Shown here: positions 1 to 15,100 of the stretch, piece after piece
Layout of the letters: each line of letters begins with the position of its first letter
How positions within the stretch are numbered: position 1 is the stretch's first letter
From: Crossaster papposus
Lineage: Eukaryota; Echinodermata; Asteroidea; Velatida; Solasteridae
Direction of reading: 5' to 3'
DNA length: 64,000 bases
Assembly: GCA_037893245.1 (NCBI GenBank)
Contig: JBAIAA010000893.1
Coordinates: 434,001 to 498,000 of the forward strand
The notes under the pieces: model-generated
The model's database searches: none
What the model saw: only the letters and a program-made list of their open reading frames with translations
What the model was told of the DNA's origin: nothing
Program-made: the position numbers and the translations under genes

Positions 1-177
1 TGGTGGTCAAAGTTTATCTTGGGGGACATTTGAGGTTTTTAAAAAAAAAAATTTTTAGAGATCAATCGCAGGAAAAAGCGACACACAATCCATGGATGAC
101 TTTTCTAACCTTGGAATGTTGAAAGTATGAGAATGTGTTTCTACAAGTAAATTTTTTTCTCGTTTTGTCGTTAACAG

Positions 178-3100
178 GTCTTTGATTTGCTATGGCGACT
201 TTGCACTCACGATATTCAGTTCACATGGGAACGGTTGGAATATCTGATACACAACGACGATAAAATCCTGTGCGAGGTTCCCTTTGAGGTTGGTCCATTT
301 CTGAAAAATGTTATTGTACAAAAAGATGTATTTTTTTCTGCATTAAAGGCATATATGTGACCGGCTCTGCAATAAAGGTGTATTAAGTCGCGCTGTGCAC
401 TATCATGTAATGGCCCGCTGAACGTTGAGAGGATAAACATTTCATCAAAATGTGATTTACATGTTTTGCCATTAATGACATCTTTAACACCAATATTTTC
501 AGTTTTCATTTAAAGAAATGTTGATTTTGATGATTAAAGTGGAAAAAACGACCATTTTGTGTGCATCGCTCTGTTGTAGTACAACAGAGCCAGCTATTTC
601 AAAGCCTGTTTTCCCAGTTGTGTAAATTGAACTACGAAAAAGTAATCAATATGTAAACATGTCATATCTCCAGAACGGGAGTAGTTATAAAGCTCTATGA
701 TATACCAACTGGAAGCTTACGCTGTGGGCTTTCCAACCATGTATATAACGTTGATCTTGACGCTATTGGTCAATCTTAACGCTATCGGTCGATCCCGCCC
801 TATTAAACCAGTCAAACACCTTTTCTTTATAACTTGTAACTTTTTTTTATGTTTGAGACCCATCTGTCATTTCGTCGTCTTATTTTGTTGCTCTAAGTGG
901 ACCCCAAGACCACCTCCAGAGAAGAAGAAAAAGAAGAAAGTGAAGTACAACAACAAGTCACTTCTGTCCGGATTTGGAGGAGTCTCGCTACCTGCGGAAA
1001 AGCTTCCGTCGTCCCCGGTTAGTGCATCGCTTATTATGGGACGATTAAATTGGGGCTTTCGCTGTCATGGACAAAAAAATCTTAAATTTAGAGCTATAGT
1101 GAATCGTTTGGCAGTTATGCATTTGTAGTATCGTTTAAAGCAGCGAATCTGCTTAAAATCTAAAGAACTCGGGCCAATTTCATAAAACGTGTAAGCACCA
1201 AAATTTGCTTAGCGTGAAAATTCTTCCTTAGAAAAAAACAGGGTTACAAACCAAAATTTCAGTTGATGTTTATAGTTTGTGGCTGGTATATTTAGCTGTT
1301 TTTTGCTTTGAATGAAAAGCACGTGGTGTTTTGGCCGATAACCTGTTTTTACTAAGCAAGACTTTTTTGTGCTAAGCATATTTTGGGGCTGACATGCTTT
1401 ATGAAATTGGCCACTGGGCTCGACAACTTAAACCTGATGAAGGATATTCTAAGATTTCAATTTCAATTTGAAATTTGTCGAGTCACAATTTGAATTGTGG
1501 CTACATTTGGGACGCGTTCTCATTAAGCCGATTGCAGCTTAGCGCGTGTCGCGCACTAAACCTACTTACAAATATTGAGAAGTTTTGAAGAAGCTTTGAG
1601 GCAAAGAACATTATATGTGACCTGTTCCAACGAAACCCGGACAAAGTCGCACAATGTGTTTTGTCACAATGTACTCCTGAAGTAATTTCGGGATGGATTT
1701 TACTATTTTGAGGTTTTAGGTTTTCCTAAGTCACTTACTATTAATCTACAATCTCCTCAAATTTGAACAAAATCCGTCTACCAGAAGTGTGTTTTTTTGT
1801 CAATTTTGTGAAACATTTGTGTATAGAAATAATACGCTTTTCTGAACTTCAAAGCTGTTTATCTCATAATTAGGTTGTCAGGGTTTTATCACTAAATCCA
1901 GACCCCAGAGAAGATAGGGTGGGGGTACATATGTAAATGATACATCATTTTAAAGCTGAGAACCTAGAGAATTTGAAAAAAGCAAAATCTGAAAAACTAA
2001 AAAGTCGACTTTGTCCGGGTTTCGTTGGAACAGGTCACATATATGTTGTTTTTCCATATTCATGTCGTTTTTTCTTTTTAGGAGCCGGCAGAGCCCTTGA
2101 TTAAGAAGACCTCCTCTTACATCAAATATCCAGGCGAGGATTTCTGCAAGAAGTTTAAGCCCAACAAGAAGTCTTGGCCCAACAAGAAGTCTTGGCCCGT
2201 TCCCAGCCCCGAGGAGTGCGTCTTGGAGATGGTCAACGCTCTCTTGAAGGTTAGTTGTCCAGTCACAGGTAAATCACAAGTAAAGTCAGGGATAGGAATA
2301 GACAATGTCCGACTGTAGCATCGGGGACCAATTTCATGGAGATGCTAAGCACACAAATTTGCTTAGCACGAAAAAAAGGCTTGCTCGGTTAAAAACAGGT
2401 TACCAGCCACAACTTTATGTGCTTTTTATGCTAAGCAAATACCAGCTGAACACCAGTCACAAACATGGAAGAATTTCCATGCTGAGCATTTTTTAGTGCT
2501 TAGCATCTCCATGAAATTGGTCTTAGGTTTAATACAAATCTAAAACATTGGTCAAACATGAATGTGACAGCTACATAAGTGAACATGGTGCATTTAATAA
2601 CATCTTTAAAGATGGACTACAACAGAATAATGATAAAGGCTGTGTTTCTGTTTTTTGTTCGAGAAATGTATAATGATTACTAATATATCATTAGTATTCA
2701 ATAAATCTTGTTCCTTCATGCAAAAAACAACAAAATTGATCGGCGTTCTACGACCCAGAAAAACTCAGTTTCAGCAAAAGCCCTTAACTCATGAATAATT
2801 CATACTTTGTGTGTGACGTACTACCCATGAAAACGCATACATATGGTGGCCCTGAAGGGACTCCGCAGATCGCGAATATTGACGTCAAATTTGACGTCAA
2901 TATTCGCGACTTTTGGGGAAAGTCGTGAATATCGACGTCAAATTTGACGTCGATATTCGCGACTTTTTTGGAAAGTCGTGAATATTGACGTCAAATTTGA
3001 CGTCGATATTCGCGATCTGCGGAGTCCCTTCAGGGCCACCATGTATGCGTTTTCATGGGTAGTACGTCATCACTTTTCGCTGGTTTACAAGTCCGCTGGT

Positions 3101-6100
3101 ACTATATCGTGGATTTCATTGTGGTTTTCAGTGGATCTTTGCCGGGAACCAGTACAGGGCGGGAAATTTCAAAATCGAAGAATCGAGGTCTAATTTTGTC
3201 GGTCAAATTGCAACAAAATTATTTAGAGAAAAACATGACCGTAACAATAAAGTGTTACCTGAACACAACATAAACAAGGTCTGATAATAAATTTAATGTG
3301 TGAGTTTTCGTTGTAGTCCATCTTTAACCAGTTCGCGCCGGATGACGTATATAAACGCAAAAATTTCCCAAAATTCAAAACGGATGACGCATAAACACGC
3401 CAAGTTCAAGTTCGGAAATGTATGTCAGCAGCGCGCAAGGCCGGAAATGCGTGGGTGTGCTTCCCGGCACTATCAGCCTGAACACGCTTCGGATCGAGTT
3501 TCGTTAAAAATAATCCCGCCCGTCGGCTCGGCGTTGTTAAAATAATCCCGGCGCGAACTGGTTAAGGCTTTTTAAAGAAATGAGGTTTTTTTTGTTTTTT
3601 TTGCAGACGTCAAGAGAAGGAAGAAAACTCAATGTGGAGGTATTTACATTGTTTTTTTGATTGGTTTGTTTTAAAAACATTGTAAGACTACTGGGCCCAA
3701 TTTCATATCACTGCTTAACCGTAAGCAGAAACGTTTTGACTACTGTAGCAGAAAACACTGCTGTGGCTTAAGCACTATTTCACGGCGTCCATCTTAGGTT
3801 TACTCCCCAGCTTAATGCCTGTACCCCTTTATACTCCTGGGTGAAGAGAGAGGCAAGTAGGGGTAAAGTGGCCTGCCCAAGGACGCAACACCTGGCCAGG
3901 GGCCAATTTCATAGAGCTGCTAAGCACAAAAATATGCTTAGCATGAAAATTTGTCTTTGGCAAAAACAAGGTTACAGACCAAAATTTCACCTGATCTTTA
4001 TTGTTTTTGATTGATAATCAGCTGGTTTTTTGCTTAGCATGAAAAAGACGTAGAATTGTGGCTGGTAACCTGTTTTTAATGAGCAAGACTTTTGGTGCTA
4101 AGCAAATTTTTGTGCTTAGCAGCTCTATGAAATTGGCCCCAGCAGTTAGATTCGAACCCCTGACCCTCTGATCATGAGTCACAAACTCTAACCACTATTC
4201 AACATTTTTTCCTCGCATTAATGCCGACTTTGACCTTGTTGTTCACAGAGTCTGGACGATCTAGTGGACAGTCGTGTTCTGTGCGCCTTGGTCAATGCAT
4301 TCGTCCCGGGCACTTTTACCACCGAGGTCATGCTGAATGACCGTTGGGCGATCAATCTAGCCATTAGGACCTTCGACAAACTGGTGCGCATCAGTACGCC
4401 CGTCGACTCCCAAGATCTGGTGGAGGTATGTAGCTGCTCAGAAAAAAAGTGAATTTTCTTTTCTTTCGGAGTCTTGTCATAGAGTCCGTTACAAGGCAAG
4501 AGTCAGTAATTGTCGAGTTACAGGTTTAAAGTCAATCGCAGATAATCTCAAAACAAGTGCAAATAATCACAAGTCAATCACAAGTGCATCAAAAGTCTAT
4601 TGTAAGTCGGTCACAAGTCCACTGCAAGTTTGTCGCAGGTGCGCCGCAAGTCCGTCGCAAGTCCGTCGCAAGTCCGTCGCAAGTCCGTCGCAAGTCCGTC
4701 GCAAGTCTGTCGCAAGTCTGTCGCAAGTCTGTCGCAAGTCCGTCGCAAGTCCGTCGCAAGTCCGTCGCAAGTCCGTCGCAAGTCCGTCGCAAGTCCGTCG
4801 CAAGTCTGTCGCAAGTCTGTCGCAAGTCTGTCGCAAGTCCGCCGCAAGTCCGCCGCAAGTCTGCCGCAAGTCTGCCGCAAGTCCGTCGCAAGTCCGTCGC
4901 AAGTCCGTCGCAAGTCCGTCGCAAGTCCGTCGCAAGTCCGTCGCAAGTCCGTCGCAAGTCTGTCGCAAGTCTGTCGCAAGTCTGTCGCAAGTCCGCCGCA
5001 AGTCCGCCGCAAGTCTGCCGCGAGTCCGCCGCGAGTCCGCCGCGAGTCCGCCGCGAGTCCGCCGCGAGTCCGCCGCGAGTCCGCCGCGAGTCCGCCGCGA
5101 GTCCGCCGCGAGTCCGCCGCAAGTCCGCCGCAAGTCCGCCGCAAGTCCACCACAAGTCCACCACAAGTCCACCGCCAGTCGATCCTCTTGTCAGTCAAAG
5201 TCACAGAGATAAATTTGATTTTAATCTGAAAAAACAAACTACAACTTTTTCAAGTTCCTTTTTGTTTTACCCTTACAGGCTGATGTGATGGCTGTGTGCA
5301 CATACATGTCAGTCGTCTTCATGTGCGGTTTTAAGCTACGACAATCTAAAGCTGTGTTGGGAAGACTAGTAGGCTATCCTTTTTCTTCATTCCTAATTAG
5401 ATTTTAAAAATCTGTTATAAATTACAGTAGCTTAAAGATACAAATTGTTGAAATTCAGACCAACAAATATCCATTAAATGCATTAAGCAAAACAATTACC
5501 ATTTGCGATAGAATAAGACTCAGATTTATGTTAGCTTCGGAAAATATTCTCCCAAAATTTTGTTTTAAACTTGTTGGTGCTGTAACCAAATAAATGTATT
5601 ACTGTGTCCTGAGCAAAATTCTGTGCTAAGCAAATTTGTGCGCTTAGCAAATTTGTCTGTGTGCGTGTAAGCAGCTTCGTGGAATATTCTCCCTTCTGTT
5701 TTTATGCAGAAAGAGTTAGAGCATTTAGGCCGGGCCGCTAAGCACGAACTGGATGCCCTGCCGGAGATTCTGAGCAACGTGGACATGATCCAGAAACGCA
5801 CGAAACTCAACGAGAGCCTCCAGAGCTGCGATTCAGGTGGGTGATCGGCCCCAAAACAACCCCAGCTACGGTAGACTTTATGCACCACGGGGCCGCACTG
5901 CACTACGGGCCCCAAATGTTTTTTACTTCACACGTACGTCCTCTTTCGTGAAAGGAAATTATACAAGTTGGTACTCTCGGGCAATATTATAAGCCGAAGA
6001 AACCTGTAGAGAGAAGACAATGAGAAGAAGGTACAGTTTTAGAGGTGGGAGAAAAAAATACCAGAAGAATATTGTGCAGAAAAACCACGGAATCAGATAG

Positions 6101-9100
6101 GGACTGAAAATCCAATCCACATATTGGCCCAGGCGGGATTCGAACCTGGGCCACAGCGGTGAAATGGCGAGAAACTAACCACTACGCCAACCTGACTCCC
6201 CTTTATATGTTGCACAGCATAAACTGTTCTGCAACATATGCAATAAATTGGGGTGCATTAACCAGTTCGCGCCGGATGACGTATATAAACGCAAAGTTTT
6301 CCCCAGATTCAAAACGAATGACGCATAAACACGCCACGAACAAGGCCGGCATTGTCTGTCAGCAGCGAGCAAGGCCGGAAATGCGTTGGTGTGCTTCTCG
6401 GTACTATCGGCCTGAACCCGCCTCGGATCGAGTTTCGTTAAAAATAATCCCGCCCGTCGGCTTGATGATGTTAAAATAATCCCGGCGCGAACTGGTTAAG
6501 TAAAATAAATATATTTTTGTTATTTCCTTTTTCAGAGGCGACCAAAATCAGAAGCAAGTTTGACGTTGAGGCTTGCGAGGAATGGAGAAAGCACATCGCG
6601 GATGTACAGGCCGAGGTAAAAGACAGTATCTCTCACAAACTTATTATAAAAAAAACACCAGAGCTTTTTGTATCAACTTTTTGTATCAGTGCATATTTTA
6701 CGTTAAATAAGCCTAAAGTTTAAACAATCCTTCAGATGCAATTAAGTAAAACATTTTTCGCGCCCATTTTTTTTCTGATATTTTGAGGGACAACACAGGC
6801 TCACATTCTTCTCCAATTCACACTCCAAAACAAGTAAGAAGTGTTTTACTTTCTTGTGAATTTATCCCAGTTTGAGACTTTTCATGACTTTTAAATTGAT
6901 TTTGTTTGTCTTCATATTTTACAGACCAGAGAAATTGTTTCCAAGAAAATGAAGGACAGGTTTGACACGCTAACTGTACCAAGGTTAGTAAAAAACAAAT
7001 TGGCATATTCATCCATCCGCGTTTTACACTTTTGGGTACAAATTGAATGGAATAATCCCTGCAGCCCGATTGGTCGATTGCCCGATGAAGGCCCGGTTGC
7101 CGATTGGTCGTACCTCGACCAAATCGCCACCAATCGCACGATCTAGAAATCGTACGCTCTAGAAATCGTACGTTCTGGTGTAACTGAAGCTTAAAGCTAT
7201 CTTCCCACCAAGTTTTGTTAAACCAGTTTGCGCCGGGATTATTTTAACATCACCGAAACTCGATCCGAGGCGGGTTCAGCCCGATAGTGCCGGGAAGCAC
7301 ACCCACGCATTTCCGGCCTTGCTCGCTGCTGACAGACATTTCTGGACAGCCCAGCAGCCCGACAGCCCGACAGACAGACAGACAGACAGACAGACCGACA
7401 GACAGAGACCGTGACACCAAGACAGACAGACAGACATACAGAGGTAATAAGTGTCCCCTTTCTCTTGATTAGGGGAGTAACAATCAACGATCTCTGCTTA
7501 TCTCTCGTCGTCAATCTCAACCTGACCAACGGCTCGGGCTTTTACCTGTGCAGAGGGAGGGAGATGGTCACGCGCGATCGTCGTATCGTCCTCCGCGATC
7601 TCAGCACGGGGGACTTTCTGGACGATTTTACCCACGGCAAAGGCGTCAGTAAATGTAAGCGTTTTAAACGTTGTTCCACCCAAAAAAATAGTTTGGTATC
7701 AGATTAAAGACAATTTGACACTTTATAAGAACATTTTGTTATTTTTTTTTTTTTACTTTTGAGTTGTTTTAATCCAGTTAGTTGACAAAATTGCCACTGA
7801 TTTGTGACCTGATTCCATGGAAACTGCGTAAAGTCGCGCTATGCTATATTGAGTTATGATTGAAAATAGCCGATTTGACAGTGGGGAATCGTTTTGGGGT
7901 TTTGGCATGATACAATTCCCACATATTTCTTTCGAACTACCAAGTATTTTTGGCAAAAGATTAGCAGAAAAAATCTAAATTTGATTTTACTGAGCGTACC
8001 CAAGAAGTAAAATGTAGCGAAATTAATTCTTAACTATTCTTAATTTGATGTGTGTAATGACCGCTGGTTTTGCTCAAAATTATATATATTTTTAAAAACC
8101 CTACCCAATACATTATATATATCATTTTAAAGCTAAGAATTCAAGGAATCTGGAAATACCAATATCTCAAAATATCAAAATGTCAACTTTACTCTGATTT
8201 CTTTTAGTTAACATTCGGAGAATGCTAGGTATTGCCACCTTAGAAGTTGTGGAGATTAATCCGAGCGATCACTCCCAGTTTGAGGTAACTGACGAAACCT
8301 TTAACCCTAAACTTTCTGCCTTCTTTATTACACATAACCTGAATCCTGCAAAATCTTGCAATTCCAAAGTTTTGAAACTCTATGTAAACCTGAATCCTGC
8401 CAAATCCTCCAATATCAGGAAGGTCAGTCGGACAGTTGATTAACCAGTTCGCGCCGGGATTATTTTAACATCACCGAGCCGACGGGCGCGATTTTTTTTT
8501 AACGAAACACGATCCGAGGCGGGTTCAGGTCGATGGTACCGGGAAGCACACCCACGCATTTCCGGCCTTGCTCGCTGCCGACAGACATTTCCAGCCTTGC
8601 TCGCTGCTGACAGACATTTCCAGCCTTGCTCGCTGCTGACAGACATTTCCAGCCTTGCTCGCTGCTGACAGACATTTCCAGCCTTGCTCGCTGCTGACAG
8701 ACATTTACAGCCTTGCTCGCTGCTGACAGACATTTCCAGCCTTGCTCGCTGCTGACAGACATTTTCAGCCTTGCTCGTAACTTGTTTATGTGTCTTCGTT
8801 CTGAAATCTGGGGAAAACTTTGCGTTTATAATACGTCATCCGGCGCGAACTGGCTAACAGAAGCACGGAAGCAATGTAAAAGCCCTGTCCAATTGACCAC
8901 CGACTTTGTTCCAGAAAAAAAGGTACCTGGCGATCTTGGTATCATTAAACCCTAACCCCCTAGGCCTTACTTTGGGCTAAAGAACTGCGTACTACAGAAT
9001 ACTACTTAGTATTTTGTAGCATTGGGTCTCTCCGTGACTGATGATTGGGTGTGTACTGACAGAGTACAGATACTGCCAACTACAAAATAGTGGCAATACA

Positions 9101-12100
9101 GGTCAGTAATACTTACCTGGCAAAAAATGCAGTAGTCCAGCCTTGACCCATTGTGTCCCAAGTGACAATTTTTGCTGTAGAGTTTAGAACACCAATACAC
9201 AGCATACATGGGCCATGCACACTCAGCAAGCAGAGGGACCCAATGCTAAAAAGTACTACTAGTGCAATAAGGGGTGAAGTACCAAATACTAAAAATTACT
9301 ACAGGCATTGCACACAAGTCAGTGAGAGTACTGCATACTACTTTTTACTACTAGTAGTAAAAAGTAGCATTAGGTAGGGTTAGGGTTAATATAGAAAGAT
9401 TCCCCGTCCGTCCAAACCATTTTTTCTGGTTATAGGGTACTGAAAATAGACTGTTCTGGTTGTTAACGTTTTTGTGGATTATTTTACCACCTAATACAAT
9501 TGACACTTTTAACACGAAAACTCCAGTCGTTTTTTTTTTCACATTCTGTAAGCGTACTATCAGATGTAATCAATCGCCTTCTCTTGTTTTGTTATTAAAC
9601 CAGATTTTTCTTGAGAGTCCTTCAAAGAACAAACTGCTTAAGGCAGGAGCGGTGTAAGTTGACAGTCTAGTTTTCTTTAGCTAGCCATAATGCATACGAA
9701 CTAACAAACGAGACATCATTCATATTAGAGCCGTCTCAATTTAGTGACGGGATTGAAAACAGTTTAAATTGTTTAAAGGTGGGATACACCATTTGCAGAT
9801 ATCGACAATTTTTACTACCGATTTATTAAGAAATATCTTAAGAAATTATTTGAAGGTAAATAACACTTGTAGGCCGGACAGCGATCAGGAAAAAAACAAA
9901 AACCAAAAACATAAGAACCACTGTCTAACGCGACGCCGGTTGGAAACGAACGCTGTTTTTCGTGCTTTTCTCAGCATCCATGATTGTAAAACTTCGGACA
10001 GGTCAGTTAATTGATATTTACTATAAAATACAACCCTCCCAAATCCACCCATTCATGATCATTCAAGCAATTATCAATGGTGTATCCTGCCTTTAATACT
10101 TAGTGTGAATTCCACTATTCGGTTTTCAAATTTCGGAAACCGAGTATTTGAAACCAAAATAAAAAAAAATTATCTTTTTGTTACATGACAAAGAAAAAAA
10201 CATCTTCCAATTTGCTTTTTGGTCTCTGATTGATACCACTGTAAACCAGGGGCCAATTTCATAGAGCTGCTAAGCACAACAAATTTGCTTAGCACCAAAA
10301 AGTCTTGCTCATTAAAAACAGGTTACCAGCCAAAATTCTACAAGTTTTTCATGCTAAGCCAAAAACCAGCTGATTGTCAATCGAAAACAATAAAGATCAC
10401 ATGAAAATTTAGTCTGTAACCTTGTTTTTTCCAAGGACAAATTTCTTGCTAAGCAAATTTTTGTGCTTAGCAGCTCTATGAAATTGGCCCCTGCTAGTTC
10501 TCATCCAATGTTCGCTAAGCACGGAAGTAAATAAATTGTTGCACCTGTCCCAAATTTCAACTGCCGTCGTTTTTCCTTTTCTCTTTGATAGTTTCTTGTA
10601 TCAGGTCTTCCCTGGCAACTTTTCCCAGTGGGAGCAGCTGTTCTTCAAAGCCTGCAAAGTCGGGGAGCGGGACATCGTCCAGAAGATGGGGGTCTTCTTC
10701 CGAGACAAGCGGCCGGGGTTCATCAACGCCAGGGAGAAGAAGACTGGAAACACGGCGCTGCACATGGCCGCCAAGAACGGACACCACGTAAGGACCGTGA
10801 GGGATTCGAACCTGCGACCTCCGGAGTGTCATTCCGGTGCTCTACCAACTGAGCTATCATGCCCTATGTTGAGGTTCCCAATTTGTCGCGTTTTACGAGG
10901 GCCTAGCCAGAATTCATACACCTGTATATGTGACCTGTCACCACAAAATGAGAGTAAAGTCGCACGATGTGATTCGGAGATATGGCCATCCAAAGTCAAA
11001 ATATGAAGGAGTGGTCAATTTTAAGATTTTGCGTAATTTGGAAAACCCAAGTCCTCCTCTACATATTCCCATTTTTGGGAATCAGGTCCTCGTAAGTATC
11101 CCACGTTTTCGAAATTGTGTTATTTTGTTGTTTATACAGTAGTTTATATGTGTGGAAAATTTCAAGAAGGAATAATGCTTAAAACATAGCCTTGGCTATG
11201 CTCAACCGAACCTTACTTGTCCTGTTTTGTAATTTTCGCGTGTTTTGTTTAAGATGTTTAAACTTTAAAGTTTTCTCACAAACACGTTTTGTGAAACCCA
11301 TGACTTTCTAGAGCGCTGTAAAAAGTATTTATTGCAAGTGTTATGTACCATTGGAAAGCTCTATTTCTTAAGAATTTGAATATACCAATATCTCAATTTT
11401 CAATATTTCCGACTTTACTCTCATTTTGTGGTGACAGGTCACATATTATGTCGTGTAGACAGGGATCAAGCAAACGCCAACGTGAAGTTTTAAAGCTATG
11501 AATTTGCAAAAGTCGAACACATTTCAACCACATTTTGCAGGGAATATTTTCGTGTCGTCGAATTTGCTTCGCAGTTGCTTGAAGTAAGATTTAGCCTTTA
11601 AAATGATTTAATAACAAGCAAGAAAATGCAAATTCCTAGACGTCTCAACTTTTCACAAGCTTTAAATTTGTTTTCTTTCCAAATTATAACCCAGGATATT
11701 GTCCTGTTTCTGCTGGAGAATGGCGCTCAAATCGACGCCAGGAATGCAAACTTAGCGACTGCTTTCTTCAATGCAGTCGAGGGCTTGAACAGGGGAATAA
11801 GTCAGGTATTGTCAAAGGGCCGTGTCCGAATTACTTGGCTTCGGCTTAAAAATACACACGAGTCTATGGTAGCGGCTGCAGCCACTTTCTATAGACTCGT
11901 GTACAATTTTAAGCCGCAGCCAAGTTAGACGGCCTACAAATTTTCTTGGCTATGACTATGGCTTGTATTAATACACGTGTCTATGAGTAGTGGTCTATGA
12001 ATTACTTGGCTTCGGCTTGAAACTACACACGAGTCTATGGTAGCGGCTGCAGCCACTTTTCATAGACTCGTGTGTAATTATAAGCCGCAGCCAAGTTAGA

Positions 12101-15100
12101 CGGCCTACAAATTCCTTGGCTATGGCTTGTATTAATACAGCTGTCTATGAGTAGTGGTCTATGAATTACTTGGCTTCGGCTTAAAAATACACAAGAGTCT
12201 ATGGTAGCGGCTGCAGCCCCTTTCCATAGACTCGTGTGCAATTTTAAGCCACAGCCAAGTTAGACGGCCTACAAATTTTCTTGGCTATGGCTTGTATTAA
12301 TACACGTGTCTATGAGTAGTGGCTGCGGCCGCTACCCATAGACACGTGTAATTGTGAAAGCCATAAAGTATGATTACAAGACATATATAGATATAATACT
12401 CGAATGGCAACTTTAGGTCAATGAGCTTAATAAAATAATGTCGGAATAGGTTTCCCGTATTGTAGATTTGGTGGATTTCTGATGAAATTATTGTAGAAAT
12501 GTGTCCTGCCCAGGGACAACATGTGGATTCATATTTAAACGCATGTGTTTCCATTACATTTTCTAGATAGTTTGGATTGTTCATTTATTTATTTATTGAT
12601 TTCTTTGGACCCTAATGGTCCTCTTTCGTTCTGCGTCCACTATTTGAATACGTATACAAATGCGCCTTCACACAGTGTGGGCAGTGCAAACAGTCTATAT
12701 TCATGTTGGTGTTGATTGAGCTACTAACATTTCAATTTCTCATCATTTTTGTGGTAGCTGTCTTGATGCTCTACAATTCTTCTTTCCTGCTGTTGTGTTG
12801 TGGGCAACGCCTCTTTTTGTGTGATTGGCCACATTCTAAACCTCCATGGTATGCATATTAAACCACCACATCTTGTTCTAACAAACTGAGGATTTGCGTG
12901 GAGGGTCATTTTAGAGCTTAGAACTAGATATTGGGTAATTAAAAAATAAATTAAACGACTGTAATTTTCTGGTTTGGGCAGCGTAGGCATTTTAATTTGC
13001 ACGTAAAGATCCAATTAAAGGGAAGGATACACCATTTGCAGATATCAAAAAATTGTACTACCGAATTATTAAGAAATATCTTACTCATTTGTAGGTAAAT
13101 ATTGATTTTAGGCATCCAGCAAAATGATTGTGCTAGATATCCTGTAATTATTACGAAAAACAAAATTTTATAAAGAAAAATTCGCTAAAAAAACAAAGAT
13201 AACATAAGAATAACTGCTCGACGCCGGTTGAAAACAAACGCTGTTTTTCATGCTTTTCTCGGCATTCATGATTGTGAAACATCGGACCGGTCAGTTAAAC
13301 GATATTTACTATAAAATACAACCCCCCAAATCTACTCATTCATGATAATTCAAGCAATTACCAATGGTGTATCCTACCTTTAAACTAAATTTTCAGGAAA
13401 ACTAAAAACAATAACTAAACAATAAATTTGATGTCGAAAGCAAGCGAGTCACACTGCAAAATGTGTACAAAAGTTAGACACAATTAAACTCACAACATCA
13501 AAATAAATTTGTATTTGCATTTTTACGAAGTGCCAATTAGCCTTCCTACTTTTGGCATCGACACACAATTAACGGCTACAAGTTGATATTCTGCAAAGCC
13601 TAATAAACAAATTTCAGTTGAAATTTGACACTTTAATTAACTTTCTGCAACTTGCTGGTGATGGTCTGGGATTGGTTGTTGTGGTGGTGATCGGTAAACT
13701 AACTCTCCGGAATTTAATTGCTGAATGTTTTCTGTGACGTTTTGGATTGGAGGACAGTTGGCTAGCTAGTCCTTTCAAGTTTGCTCAAAGTTGAATTTTG
13801 TCTTCTACTTTTTTTTCCCCTCGTTTTCTGTTTATGACGGTCAGCGATCCCGCAATAATCTAACTGAGGTGAGGCTCTGAAAATATTTGATGTTTCGTAT
13901 CGCGGTTTTCTGTTGTCTGTTCCGACCGAGTTGAACAATATAGCCGTGTAAATGTTGCTTCTTCTGTGAACGAAACGTACACTGTTTACTGGTTTGTGAT
14001 TGTACTGTGTTCAGCATGCTGCATTGTCTGGTTGTCGTGTTCATTACTGGATATTTGTGACCTAGCACCACGAAATGGGTGGAAAGTCGCGTTGACATTA
14101 TTACATTTCTAGAAAGAAGAAGTCCTAAGCTTTCAAATGATGTATTGTGTGTTGCTGTAGCTTATTCCTAGCCGCCGCTATACTCTTTTAAAATAGCTAA
14201 AGTCATGCTCCTTTGTTTTGAGAAAACGAAGTTCAAAGTCCGTGAACCTTGCCAACTATACTATAACTCAGTGCAATTCAGCCACCAAAAAACACACTTT
14301 AGAGTTTTAATTGAGCTATAAAATTTTGGGATATGATAAAGAATTTTTTTTGTATGTAAAACTGTTAACAACTCGAAACCGACTTTTCACTTGAAAAATT
14401 GACGTTTCGACCAATAACTCGTTTTTGGCCATATGCGGCTTTCCGCTCATTTCGTGGTGCCAGGTCACATAATAGCCGTGTAAATGTTGCTTCTTCTGTG
14501 AACGGAACGTACACTAGTTACGGATTTGTGATTGTACTGTGTTAGCCTGCTCAAATTGTCATGTTCGTAAATGGATATCATTTTTGTTTTTCTGTTGTAA
14601 TGTGTATTCTTCGCCTGATATAAGGTTGCCAAAATGTGACCCACCACCCCAAAACCAGGCTAAAGTCAAAATTTTTCATATGAGAGATTTTGTATACCAT
14701 TGGACTTCCACCTGGTTTTGGGTTGGTGGGTCACAAATGTGCACGGGCATCTTCTTAAAAAACACGTACAGCGTATGTGCGGCCAGTTGAGGTAGCCAAA
14801 AATGACTTCTAAGTTTGTTTCTTGATTAGCCCTAATTCCTTAGGGGGTGTGCAAAGTTGTTTTGAAATTGAGGATTCAGGACTGTAAGGGTTATGAGAAC
14901 ATCTCCTGCAATGAACACTTCGTGATCATGTTCATGTAACCCGAAGGCCACGCAACCGTAAAGGGAGGAGAACGGAGCGAGGCCCTAGCTCTTGCTGCCT
15001 ATGTAAGCAAACAAACTCCTTCCCTATACGAAGGTGCGAACCTGAACTCCGCGGACAGTCCCAGCCTGACGAATTAAGCCGCTGAGCTAACTCCAGTTGG

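Noticed and set aside
4557-5288. Long open frames (190-240 residues) on both strands
   Set aside because: They follow an 11-bp minisatellite; the repeat lacks stops in all frames, composition is purely periodic and the region is an intron.
8500-8762. Cys/Ser-rich minus-strand frames (SSEQGWKCLSAAS-type)
   Set aside because: Read-through of the 28-bp repeat inside a family B MITE.
10791-10862. Functional tRNA-Val gene
   Set aside because: Anticodon stem is perfect, but acceptor and T stems fail and GAC is not a normal animal Val anticodon; better a remnant.
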